A stretch of 64,000 nucleotides of DNA from Limnanthes douglasii subsp. nivea (taxonomy: Eukaryota > Streptophyta > Magnoliopsida > Brassicales > Limnanthaceae). Below the pieces are notes generated by a model. It was not told the DNA's origin, searched no databases, and saw only the letters and a program-made list of their open reading frames with translations. The first letter of the stretch is position 1. The number at the start of each line of letters is the position of its first letter. Made by a program: the position numbers and the translations under genes. The DNA is taken from assembly GCA_036936605.1 (NCBI GenBank), contig JAUPFV010000002.1, positions 271,134,770 through 271,198,769 of the forward strand, read 5' to 3'. Of this stretch, positions 32,690-44,187 are shown piece after piece.

Positions 32690-33660
32690 CTTCCCAAGTT
32701 GGAGTCAATTTACCAAACTGCTTCTCTTTAGTATGTAGGAAAACTTTTCTCAACACCTTATCCCCCGGTTGAAAATACATTCTCTTAATTTTGAAGCAAA
32801 TCTGCTTCTCATCAAACCTTGATAGTGTATAGCTCTAAGGTGAGCCTTAACTCTTCTTTCCTCTATTAAGTCAAGCTGGCCTCTGATTGCCACTTCGTTG
32901 GTGTGTTCAGAAAAGTTATGAATTCGAAATGAAGGGATAGTAGTTTCTATGGGAGCAATGGCATCCATCCCGTATACTAAGGCAAAAGGAGACTCTTACG
33001 TTGCAGCCCCGTGAGTGGTCTGGTAAGCCCACAAAACTTCTTGCAAATAACTAGGCCATTTTCCAGCAGCCTCTTCCAAATTCTTCTTCAGACCGGACAG
33101 TATTGTCCTGTTAGCCAGTTCGACCTGACCATTTGCTTGTGGGTGGAAAGGGGAAGAGAAGCAATGTTGTATGCCTCTAGAGGAACAGAAACTCTCCATT
33201 TCTTTGTTGTCGAACTGTGACCCATTGTCTGTTGTTATCTTTTGTGGAATTCTAAATCTGCAACAAATATTGGATAAATGAATTTTATAACAGCTTTTGA
33301 TGTGGTACCTGCCAATGGAGCTGCTTCGATCCACTTCGAAAAGTACTCAATAGCAACCATTATTGTTCTGCGCCCCCCGGATGCCATGGGTAGAGGTCCC
33401 ACTAAATCCAACCCCCATCGAGCAAAAGATATTGGCTCAGAAATTGACTCTAAAGGGATGGTTGGGATATAAATCTCATTGCTATATCTCTGGCATGGGT
33501 CACACTTTCTTACCAACTCCTTAGCATCTTGCATTATGGAGGGCCAAGAGTACCCAGCTAACAAAAATCTTCTTGTTAGAGCCCTGAATCCACAGTGAGC
33601 TGATCCCTCACCATCATGTAACTCGGAGAGAATTATTTGAGACTCGTCAACACCCAAACA
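32690..33660 (-). pseudogene. Integrase of gypsy B
   Basis: Zinc-binding part: LSELHDGEGSAHCGFRALTR, then CDPCQRYSN. Core: RWGLDLVGPLPMASGGRRT, then TDNGSQFDNKEMESFCSSRG and HPQANGQVELANRTI, so all three D-D-E residues can be seen across two frames (break near 33240). The tail ELTYEVIDEL-type sequence is degraded. Confidence 0.85.
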
Positions 33661-33729
33661 TCGTAAGAGGGGTTTACTATAAGATTTCTTATAAAGAATA
33701 TCTCTTAGGATGACAAAACCACGAGCCTT

Positions 33730-35508
33730 TTATATTATTTTTATTGCTATTGATCTATCCGAAGGCAAGATGCCATCTGAGAGATATTGAAGGAGAGGAA
33801 ATCTCCAATCGTGAGGCTGTTTTATCTGTATATCGAAACTTTCTTCCTTACCCAGACTGATTTGAATGGATGGGCACTCCAACACATGAATCCAAGGGTA
33901 GTACTCAGTATAGGCTATGGTTGCCAAGGAGTCTGCCAGTATATTTTATGTTCGGGGTATGTGTTCATAGATGATGCTCTTGAAATTAAGTGCCACTTCT
34001 TTGAGAATAAGTAAGTATTTAACCAGCTGCTCCTTTTTTGCTTCAGATTGACCTTGCGCATGATGGATAAGAAGCTGAGAATCGCTCATTAATTTGACCA
34101 TTTTGGCTCCACAAATAAGAGCTATTTTCAAACCAGCTATAGCAGCTTCATATTTGGACTCATTATTAGAAGCCCTGAAAGCAAAACATATAGCTTGGTA
34201 CATTCTGTCACCGTACGGAGAGGTCAAACATACCCCAGCACCACATCCCATGGTACTTGATCCACCATCAGTCTGGATGACCCAGACTTTTTTGTCTTTC
34301 ACACCAGTTGTTTGCTTAGTATCCCTATCTGAGTGAAATTCAACTAAGAAATTAGCCACCGCTTGGGCCTTGACTGCTCTTCGAGGGGCAAAATCAATAT
34401 CATAGTCTCCCAATTCTAATGACCACTTGGTCATTCTACTTGAAATGTCGGCCTTTTGGAGAAAGTTTTTCAATGGAAAAGACGTCCGGACAATGATAGG
34501 GTGAGCCTGAAAATAAGGTCTCATCTTTCTCGCTGCAATCACCAGGGCTAATGCTAATTTTTCAAGCTTCAGATAACGTTTTTCTGCATCTATTAAGCTT
34601 TTGCTGATGTAATACACCGGACGAGGATAATTATCTACTTCCCTTACCAATACTGAACTTATGGCACAATCAGAGACTGCCAAATATACGAAGAGTGTTT
34701 CTCCATCAACGGGTTTAGACAAAGTCTTGGGGGAAGACAAGTGCTTTTTAATCTCATCGAAGGCCTCATCACACTGTGGGGACCAATTGAAATCTTTTGC
34801 ACCTTTCAAAGTTTGAAAAAATTGGGCGCACTTGTCTGAAGACCTTAAAATAAAACGGTTTAGTGCAGCCAGCCTCCCAGTCAATCGTTGTACTTCTTTA
34901 ATATTCCGAGGAGGCTCCATCTGCAGTAAAGCATTAAGTTGGTCCGGATCATGCTGTATCCCTTGCTCACTTATCACATACCCCAAGAATTTTCCGGACT
35001 GCAATCCAAAGACACACTTTTCTGGGTTTAATTTCAAATTCACTTTCACTAAGTTAGCAAAAGTTTCTTGGAGATCTTCCAAGTGTAGCTCTTCATCCAC
35101 ACTTTTCACCATCATATCGTCGATACATACTTCCATGTTTCTTCCAATTTGATCAGCAAAAGCCTTATTTACGAACCTCTGATAAGTAGCCCCAACATTT
35201 TTTAAACCAAATGGCATCACCTTGTAACAATGAAGGCCCATATCGGTAACAATCGTAGTATGATCATGATCCTTTAGATCTACTTGAATCTGATTATATC
35301 CGGAGAAGGCATCCATAAAAGATAGCAGCTTATTCCCAGATGTGGAATCCACCAACTGATCAATCCGGGGAACTGGGTATAAATTCTTTGGGCAAGCCCT
35401 GTTGAGATCCGTAAAATTGATGCACATACGCCATTTGCCATTTTTCTTTTTTACCAATACCGAATTGGCTGTCCATAAAGGGTACTGAGACTCCTTTATT
35501 TTCCCCAT
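33730..35508 (-). pseudogene. Reverse transcriptase-RNase H of gypsy B
   Basis: Open for 520 codons (35508-33946). RT blocks are LVKKKNGKWRMCINFTDLNR, FMDAFSGYNQIQVDL and CIDDMMVKS, where the usual YIDD is CIDD. The RNase H part has QTDGGSSTMGCGAGV, then RASNNESKYEAAIAGLKIAL and SDSQLLIHH. The ORF ends in EHIPRT; the last RNase H block is in another frame to 33730. The RT start is intact from QYPLWTANSVLV. The Y-to-C change probably inactivates it. Confidence 0.9.
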
Positions 35509-35575
35509 TTTAGTAAGCCGGTCGACCTCTTGAACTATGACATCAGCATTTTCCTTAGAAAAAAGCTCTTCTTTT

Positions 35576-36740
35576 TTGTATCACAGGTGTTATGTCCCTT
35601 CAGATGGACAGTTGGTGTGATATAATATCTGCTGGTACTCCGTACGATGATGTCCCTTGAGAGATTTCCTCTATAATAAATCTTTTAGCGCATTTATTAC
35701 GATGCCTTACCTACGATGACTCACATATAATCGTATCTGAATTACATGATGGGGACCCATTGTGGCTATAAAACATCAACTAGAATGATTCAATTGACAT
35801 GATATTATGCTAAAGAGTTAGTCAAACAGTGCGATCCTTTCCAGATATTTACAAATGCATTACATGTACCAGTATTCCCGCTAGAATAAATATCCTAAGT
35901 AATACCTTCTGATAGATGGGGTTTTGATTTAGTACGATCCCTACCAATGGCATTTGGAGGGTGTCAAACTATTATAGTAGCAGTTGATTATTTTTTCCAA
36001 ATGGGTGGAAACAAAACATATTCAAAGAAGTGATAAAAATTTATCGTATCTTACATATGTTGTAGATTTGAGATTCCTAGGACCATTACGATATATAATG
36101 GTCATCAGTTCAATAATGAAGATATGGAAATCTTCTCCAATAGCAGAGGAATTTGGCATTTTTTTTCGTCTTTTCACCCACAAGCGACCAATCAGATAGG
36201 TTTGAAGAAAAATTCGGAGAAATTTTCAATAGACCAATCAGATAGGTTTGAAGAAAAATTTAGAGAGGAAAACAAGTAAGTGGCCAATTTATTTATAAGA
36301 AGTATTATGGGCTTATTGTAGTATCCTCTAAACTGCCACTTAAGAATCTCATTTTTCTTTGGTTTATGAGATGGGTGTGGTAACACTAATTGAATATACC
36401 CTTCATCTTTCCGAATTGAAAGTTATTCCGAAGAAGATCATAATTCAGCCATAAGAGTCGAATTAGATTTGATTGAGGAAAGAAGAATTAGAGCTCACTT
36501 AAGGGCTATATATATGCATCTAGAATTCAAAGAAAGAGAATTTAAAGTAGGAAACAAAGTACTAAAAATGTTTTCTTACATACCCAATATAAGTTTCGTA
36601 AAATTAGCACCAAATTGGGAAGGGTCGTACACAGTAAAAGAAAGATTCAAGCCATGACCTTATCGGTTGATGAATCAAGAAGGAAACTTTAGGAGGCATC
36701 CATGGAATATCAAACACTTAAGACTTTATCTTGACTAATT
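35576..36740 (+). pseudogene. Integrase of gypsy C, heavily damaged
   Basis: Fragments in several frames: SELHDG-like (35735-35760), DRWGFDL..PLPMAFGGCQTIIVA (35910-35980), FSKWVETKHIQRS, and later GLKKNSEK and WEGSYTVKERFKP (36610-36650), the C-terminal block. Stops are frequent. Confidence 0.75.
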
Positions 36741-36929
36741 GTATATAATGTTTATGTTATTTTTCACTTATGCAAATATAAGAGGACATACTATTTCTTA
36801 TCCTGGTAGCTCAGGGAGGTTTTAATGAGGTGTCCAACCTAATTACAATCTATCACACTTGTCTAAACCATTCTTATCTTATTTCTTACGCTTAATATAT
36901 CTCTATATTCATGTGCACATTTGAATGGG

Positions 36930-37130
36930 TGACATTCAAATGGTTAAAATATTTGAGTTGTGCACCTTCGAATGGGTTACCTTTGAATGGTTAAACTAAC
37001 TGAGTTCTGCGCCTTCGAATGGATTACCTTCGAATGGTTAATAAAATTAACTTGTGTACCTTCGAATGGTTTAATATACAATTTCTGAACTTTCGGATGG
37101 TTTATCTTCGAACAAATGGATTAGTTAAAT
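36930..37130. repeat. Tandem repeat of gypsy C between pol and antisense ORF
   Basis: Degenerate units around CACCTTCGAATGG and GTTACCTTCGAATGGTTAA, about 50-60 bp apart, four to five copies. It is different in sequence from the L2 repeat at the same position. Confidence 0.75.
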
Positions 37131-37298
37131 TATCTATTTTCGAAGAAATAAAAAGTTGAAAGGAAATGAAATAACACCAATCCATTGATGATAATAAGAT
37201 TACAAAAATGCCTTGGATAAACCAAATACTTACCAAATTCCGAACGAAATATAACAATATGCATTGAACATGCTACGGACTTACACACTACAAATTCA

Positions 37299-39850
37299 CT
37301 TATTTATGGGTTTATCCCCATCAGTATTATCTTCCTCTGAATTCCCACATTCAGAGTTCCTCCCATCACTTTGTTCAGAACTATCACTAGAGGATTCCAT
37401 GGATATGTCTAGATGATCAGCTATGAGCATATCATTGGGCCACAATTCCTCTAGGACCAACTCCCATAAATATTTGAGGTTCAACTTGGGTAATGCCTTA
37501 TGAAAATCTAAGACCATGTCAGACTTAATTAAAGCGTCCCTCTTAGATAAAGATTTTAAGATTTAATCGGTATATTCATCCATTTAATCTTATTTATCTT
37601 TAATAGATTGATCTTTAATATTGGTTAGCTCCCCTTTATATTTCTTAGCAAGAACTTCCCGCTCATTTAGCTCATTCGATAAACGCTTTATATTAGCTTT
37701 ATCACTGGATTGTTAATCTGTCAGCTTCTGAATCTCCCCGAATCTAGTTGACTACAACTCATTATAAGTACTATTTAGCTTTGTAAGCTCTTGATTGACC
37801 AGTTTGGCCTCATTCGCTATGTAATTAGTGCGAGTTTTTGTTTCTCTTTATAAGGATTCTTTATGATTTTGATTTATTCTCCAAGCAAAATAATGGTCAC
37901 CCTTTATTCCGTAACCGCCATCTCCAACTCAACAATAGTTTTAACAAAGCCCAACACAGTATACGCAAGCTATCATGTTCATTTATCAACTCGAATGACA
38001 CGTCGTCATATAGCATATTTGTGATGTTACTAGCGGTTTCGGGAAAATCTTTCTAAAAAAGTTTCAAAATCTACCCCATCTCTTATAGGTCCCATCAGAT
38101 ATCTTTATTAAACGCGTCTCTCTTTATTGTTTGAGCAAAGTGAGAAGTTGGCTGAGCTTGTGAAGGGACAATAGATGAGATCAAAGCGAGTATGATCTCC
38201 GAACTTGTAACAATTTCCTTTTTCTTTCTTTTCTTCTTCTCACTGCTATATTTACTTCTTTTGTGCATCTTTTTCTTCTTCGAGATCGTAAGCTCTGTGG
38301 GTGTGTCACTCTCTTCGAGATTAACATTGAGTGTAACTAGAAAAGACTCATCGGCTGCAGTTGGGAAAGATTCAGCAGGTTGTACTATAGTTTCAACACC
38401 AACAATGTCATTCTTAGAGCCTTTCTTGGTAGTCTTACTCTTTTTGGCCCGATGGTTAGGGATCTAGTTCTCATTAGAAGAAAAACTTTCCCATCTGCGA
38501 CCTCAATCATGTTGAGGATAGCCGCCGATAGAGGATGAGTTTGTCTATTTCTCCCATGTTAGATCCCATGCGGGGTTGATCCTTCAAAGATGACTCTGAG
38601 CCAAATTGTTGGAGGGTAAAGCATTAGTGGAAGATATTAGACCAGTTCTCCTCAACCTATTGGTATATTTTCTTAAAAGTAACCTTAACATCCTTTAGAT
38701 GATGCAGATAAGATTTTAGTATTGATATAGAAGGAAAGTTCGAGGTAAGTTACGAAAAATAAAGATAAAGAAATAATATAGATTTGAAGAGCTACTGTTG
38801 TTCTTCCAAAACCTAGCAAGTCGATTTGGGTTTCCCTTTAAAGTGATCTTCTTCCAACTCTCCCTCCAACCTCTAATAAAAATAAATTACATATTCCATA
38901 ATTTTGTAGCCTATAACAAGTCATTCACGACCTTGTATTCATCTCTCATGTTGAAAAAGTAGAGTGTGATCCAATGGAAACCGGAGGCTCCAGGTCAACA
39001 TGTCTCGGTAAACTACTAACTCCATTGGACGATAATTTATTAGGGTTTCGCTTTGTATAAGTAACCAAACCGTTACCTCCTTTGGAAATACCCACTTATC
39101 ACGTATGACATTTAGCTCGATATCTTGGAAATAATTATGAAAAATTATGTCGAAGGCCATAAGATACTTAGAGCTAACCTTTGAAAAGTTGGGCCTAACA
39201 CGTCCGACCAATGTTGATGGAAGTGTTTCCGCCTCTGCTTCAATGGATTTAGCCTTTCCACCTTTGACCTTCGAAGTCTCAATGTTCTTCCTGATTGACT
39301 AGATGTCTCAAGAGAAGATTCCTTACTTAGATCTTCATCTTCATCTTCCAATTTCCTCATATTGGATCCATAAAGGTTTTGTCTAATGAGAGACATTACC
39401 TCTCTCTCTGATTAGTTTTTATGATAGATAATCAAGAGAAGGTTGAGTCTGTTGGATGGTTTCCTGGTCTTTGGAGGGAGGGTTTCTGTGAACTTTAGCT
39501 GGTCTGACCAAAGTTAGAGGTGATTTCTCCTCTGTGTCAGAGCCCATTCCTTTAAATTTCGAAGAACATATACGACTAGTGGCCCCTTGGGGTTATGTTG
39601 GTCTTGATGTATGAATTTTTGAGGTAAACAAATTGACTAGTGGAAGAAGGTTCCGTTGGGATATTGTGCATGTTGTATGGATATACACCCCCGTAGTGGA
39701 TGTTATGAGAACCAGTGACTATACCCTCGGATGCAGGAAATTCTACATCAACCCTATCTCTAGTATTCTCTTTATCTTTTCTAAACAGACAAAGGCAGTC
39801 AGTTAAAGCAGTTTTAGCAGCGAACATACAAACAAAAGAATATCACTCGA
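37299..39850 (-). pseudogene. Antisense ORF (aORF) of gypsy C
   Basis: On the minus strand (sense for this protein): N-terminal acidic part (39396-39145), conserved VGRVRPNFSKVSSKYLMAF and TWSLRFPLDHTL (39211-38939), then degraded sequence, a basic/coiled-coil-like region (38460-37600) and the acidic end SMESSSDSSEQSDGRNSECG (37300-37420). It matches the proteins at 6979-9418 and 29528-32107. Broken by stops. Confidence 0.65.
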
Positions 39851-40680
39851 GATTGAATTTGCGGTGGTGGTAGTGGTCGAAGGAAAAAAAATACTACCAG
39901 CAATTAGCTTTGTGGTGACAATGGGGCACAACTTTTTTCTCTACAAGTAAACTTTCTCTCTTTAAAAATTTCTATAATAAGAGAGTGAGAAGATAACTTA
40001 TATAATGGATTATAGAAGATCATCCGTTTTGATACTAAGCTATAATCTTTAGGAGAGTTGAAGTGTTTTCAATTTTTGACATGCGTTACCTATGCATAAT
40101 GAAATTGTGGGTCAAATGAATATGTAACACGTGTCTAGGGACGCGTCCAATTGGATGTCACAAAAAGGTACCACCAATATATCTGAATGGTTCACCAGAT
40201 AAATCAAAATTACTTCTCTTATTAAATAGTCCCATACACAAGATGTTTACTTGCTAGACTTCAAACTAGTACCAACATTACCGCTAGCATGAGAAGAATA
40301 TGTTTTGAGGGTTTGATTTTATAGACGAATATCTAAAGGATCATGCATATTTATATTTTGATCATTAAACACAAAAGAATTTAGGTCTAAAGGTCATGAA
40401 GGTTGGATAGTAGCATTCGATCATTTTTATTAGTAAAAGAATAAAAATATGAAAGAACTAGTAATATGAAACACATCAAATAATAACAAAAATAAATAAG
40501 GATATAATATAACAAAAATTTATAACAACAACTGATCTACCTAGAAAACTTGAGTAGATCGAATTTGAATTTTGGTCGAAGATTATAAAATAAAACATTG
40601 GTTTGAGAGATTTTGGAAAAAAAAGTTTGTTTGAGTTATGATGTATGAGAAATGAAGATTTTTTTCTCTATTTGTACAGA
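39851..40680. other. Probable LTR remnant or flank, no gene seen
   Basis: AT-rich, non-coding. Position suggests the 3' LTR of gypsy C, but I find no paired copy or TG...CA boundary that I can defend. Confidence 0.3.
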
Positions 40681-41290
40681 CAACTACCAAAGTAAGTAGC
40701 TTTCATAGTGAAACGGATGCCTGTTTGAGAAAATTGGCATATGTTTCAATACAATGACTATTATTCTTGAAAATATTACGTGTAACGGACGTTCACTTAG
40801 GGTAATGGAAATCCGTATGGTGCAATGATTTTTTTTTTCAAAATTGCATTAAACATGGGTTCATTACCCTAAATGGATGCCGGTTTGTGGCAAACGCCTA
40901 ACCAAATATAGTTGTTGATTAATCGTTATTGACAAATGAATGTCAACTATTTGAAACAGACGCCCGTTTTAGAAATGACTATCCAAAAGCTACATTTGGT
41001 TAGCCATTTGAGAAAATGGGCATCCACTTTGGGTAACAGATGCCCGTTGGGTCTGCAACGGTTAGTCAACTCCGTGTTTAGCTAATCGTTGGTTAGCCAT
41101 TTCTTAAAAAAAGGCATCCGTCCGACATAACATGCATACATTTGTTCCAACAGTTAGTTTGACTAGTTGTTGAAGCTAGTGGGAGTCCATTTGGCATATC
41201 GAACGCCCATTTCCTCAAACAATTAGTCATATTTAGTTGTTGGCTAGCCATTGCAACAAAAGGGCGTCCACTTGAGGAAACATATATTTA
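40681..41290. repeat. Field of degenerate GGATGCCCGTTT / GGGCGTCCACTT motifs
   Basis: The words GGATGCCTGTTTGAG (40716), GGATGCCGGTTTG (40874), GACGCCCGTTTTAG (40960), GGGCATCCACTTTGG (41016), GATGCCCGTTGGG (41040), GAACGCCCATTTCC (41200) and GGGCGTCCACTTGAGG (41262) recur in both orientations. They are mixed with GGTTAGCCATTTGAGAAA-like phrases. Such bidirectional arrays occur as subterminal repeats of hAT and CACTA transposons. Confidence 0.5.
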
Positions 41291-41299
41291 TTTGCTCTA

Positions 41300-42280
41300 A
41301 CGACTATAATTTATTTTCACCTATAAATATCATTATTTTACTCTTTTTGTCATGTCATTGTACTACTTCTTCTATTCTTGAAATCAACATTTTACTCTTT
41401 TTATATTCAATGAATCCGAAAACTAGAAAAAATATTAGGAAAAATATCGGTGAAATATCCGAAAAGTACCAGAGCCATGGCAAAACATGTGGACGTACAA
41501 AAGGAATATTTAGATGAGGATCTCGAATCACAAAAACAACATGGATCCAATAACAGCATTCACGTTGTGAATGGAAATACGATAAACGTTGATATATATT
41601 TAGAATTTGTTGAGTTCAATGAAGTTCAAAGTACCTAGTTCCTAATTAATAATCTTATCGAGTTAGTTTGGTTAGATTTTTTCACGTATAATTGTAAATG
41701 GTATGTCGAGATATTAGAACAATTTCATGCAACTACAAACACAAAAAAAAATGTGGATAATGAATTAACTCATGGGATGGGATGTGTTTTATTATTAATG
41801 GTAAGAGGCGGATATTTTATGCATGTGACTTCGAAAAGAATTTGGTTTTTCTATATCTGATTTAATGCCTTTTGTTTATCCTAGAGAAAAATGACTTAAT
41901 GATTGGCTTATGATATTAAAAAAAGCATAAGGAATAATATTGGACCAAATTGTTGGTAATGTAGCCAATGATTTTAGAACTAGATCGGCTAGTAAGAAAA
42001 AATTGACATGAATTTAGAAATTTGCTGTAAAATTAGATAATGCCTATTCTATTCTTCGGAAAAATTGAATCATTTGTAATTGCTATTATAACGTAAAAAC
42101 ACATAATAAATTTATCAACTTTGAAAAAACGGAATATTCATGTGATTTTTTTAAAAATATACATCAAATGTCAATAAAATACTAAATAAATTAAAAAATT
42201 AAAATATATTTAAAATATATATATATTAGATAGACTATATCATCGACAGAAACAAAACTTTGATTCGGACGAAATTAATT
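41300..42280 (+). other. Possible DNA-transposon remnant, unidentified coding traces
   Basis: After a leader-like CACCTATAAATATC (TATA-like) and Cys-poor TTTACTCTTTTT tracts, a frame starts ATGAATCCGAAAAC (41409). Later frames read ISDLMPFVYPREK and LNDWLMILKKA (41855-41935). Together with the motif field upstream this may be a hAT-like relic, but I recognise no transposase domain. Confidence 0.3.
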
Positions 42281-42289
42281 TAAAAGGGA

Positions 42290-42790
42290 GGGGACTTGTC
42301 TACGGCATCATAAACCTCTAAAATTAGAAAAACAAAAGAAATTGTCAACAACGAAACAAAATCAATGACATGACCAAGAATATCTTTATCTATCAATAAT
42401 TTGAATCCTTCAAGTCGGTGTGTATACAACAAAAGAGAAAGAAATCAAATTGTCTACAGCAGAAAACAAAATCTAACATAAACAATAACAATATCTTTAC
42501 AGGACTGACGAACGCAACTAGTTCTTGGGAGCTCCTCTAGTCAGACAATTAGAGGTAAGCACTTTAAACTAAACTTATTTTGATCTTTGTTAGTAGTTGA
42601 GCTTCGACTGTTTCTTTAAGTTACATCTATGATTAAATTAGTCTGAAGATCTAATTTCAGGTTTTAATTTAGTTTTGGTTTAATAAAAACTATACAAAAG
42701 TGTTACTTGCTTGGATTTTTACTTGCTTTTATCTAGATAGAAAGACAAAGACAGATATCTCTCTGTCAGGATCATGTTGGACAGAGATTT
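42290..42790 (+). other. Upstream region of the P450 paralogue
   Basis: Aligned with 1980-2540. ACTAGTTCTTGGGAGCTCCT is perfectly conserved; the rest differs by scattered substitutions. It is interrupted at 42790 by (TA)n and the Harbinger-like element. Confidence 0.75.
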
Positions 42791-42812
42791 ATATATATAT
42801 ATATATATATAA

Positions 42813-43925
42813 GACCATATGCAGCAGCGCATATTTCGTTAGCAGCGTGTATACGCTGGCAGATCAAGATGGTTTGGGGTTCAAAAGATGAACCCAAACC
42901 ATCTTTTAAACAACCAATTGCAGCATGCCATTTGGCATGCTGCAGTCTACTTTTTTTTAAAAAAAAAACGGTTTTTTAAAAGAAATGGTTAGTCAAAAAA
43001 TTTAAAAAAATATACCATTATTTATAATTTTTCGATATCTACGAGTAGAGACTTGGTTCGTTTCATTCCGACACCGAATTTTTTTGAGTTTTTTATTTAT
43101 TTAGTATTTTCAAAATGATTTTTGGAACATTTTCGTAAGTTAAAAAAATAAATAAATTATACCATGATTTATAATTTCTTGAGATCTATAGATAGAGACT
43201 TGGTTTGGACAACGAAATTTTTTAAGTTTTTTTTATTAAGTATTTCCGAAACAATTTTCGGAACATTTTTGTAAGTTAAAAAAATAAATAAATTATACCA
43301 TGATTTATAATTTCTTGAGATCTATAAATAGAGACTTGGTTTGATTGATTCGGACAACGAAATTTTTTAAGTTTTTATTTATTTAGTATCTCCGAAACAA
43401 TTTTCAGAACATTTTTGTAAGTTAAAAAAATAAATAAATTATACCATGATTTATAATTTCTTGAGATCTATAAATAGAGACTTGGTTTGATTGATTCAGA
43501 CAACAAAATTTTTTATTCTATTAAAAGTTGAAGCTTTTTCGGAAATCAAACCAATTTTATTTTTAATTTTGATTTTTAAATATACTATATATTATGTATT
43601 ATATTTTTAATTTTTTCAATTTTATAGTTTTTATTTGTAAAGAAAATATATTATGTTAATTTAAAAAAATTATTTATTTTAATATATATAATTTTAATAT
43701 AAATATATAGTAAATAATAAGAAAGATAAATAAAATTATATGGTAGGATATTGTATGGTAGAATGACGTGGAAGAGAGAGAAATATGGTGGAGTATGCTG
43801 AAAGATGAAATATGCACTGCTGTGGGGAGTTGGAATTTTTGCAGAATTATTTGGAGAGTATGTTGATGTGGCGCTGATGTGGCGCGCTTTTGAGAGATGA
43901 AATATCCCCACTGCAGTGGATGGTC
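42813..43925. mobile_element. PIF/Harbinger-like non-autonomous element (1.1 kb)
   Basis: Ends are GACCATATGCAGCAG (left) and CCACTGCAGTGGATGGTC (right), an imperfect inverted pair sharing GACCAT and GCAG. It is flanked by TAA on both sides (42810-42812, 43926-43928), the 3-bp duplication typical of PIF/Harbinger. The paralogous site at about 2540 lacks it. Inside, 42998-43520 is a ~145-bp unit repeated about four times (AAAAAATAAATAAATTATACC then ATGATTTATAATTTCTTGAG), and near the left end are two hairpins. No transposase. Confidence 0.75.
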
Positions 43926-44038
43926 TAAGTTACATGTCTGTTTGTCATTCTTTCAAAGAAAAAACAGTTCTAAATTTGTATGATGTTTTCAAAGACAACC
44001 AGTCTCCAGATTATGTGGACACTTTAAAAACGATAATA

Positions 44039-44039
<1 letters not shown>

Positions 44040-44079
<40 letters not shown>
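44040..44079. repeat. (AT)n microsatellite
   Basis: About 40 bases of pure TA dinucleotide inside the P450-paralogue 5' region, absent from the functional copy. GAAATATAGTGGTTTGAA is duplicated around it (44080 and 44110). Confidence 0.85.
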
Positions 44080-44085
<6 letters not shown>

Positions 44086-44187
44086 AGTGGTTTGAAATAT
44101 ATATATATGAAATATAGTGGTTTGAACTATCTTTTCTCGGGATGTTTCTTTAGGAAATTTTTTTGCCTAATTCAGTATTGTAAGAGT

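Larger units (their letters stand above)
28660..35575 (-). mobile_element. Gypsy B: Tat-type Ty3/gypsy element, truncated before protease/gag
   Basis: The 3' LTR is on the left (about 28660-29084), with a purine tract (GGGGCTAC on the minus strand) abutting the LTR end TGATGAGTCCGG. Then come the antisense ORF (29528-32107), a spacer, integrase (33660-32690) and RT-RNase H (35508-33730). Sequence identity to gypsy C stops near 35575. It is better preserved than L2. The left LTR edge is approximate. Confidence 0.8.
35576..39850 (+). mobile_element. Gypsy C: Tat-type element, 5' truncated, opposite to gypsy B
   Basis: It begins inside the integrase zinc region (35576) and runs through the integrase core, a tandem repeat (36930-37130) and a minus-strand antisense ORF (39850-37299). 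That is the same layout as L2 and B but inverted. The junction with B at about 35575 is abrupt, so one was cut by insertion or rearrangement. The 3' LTR should lie beyond 39850; I cannot define it. Confidence 0.7.
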
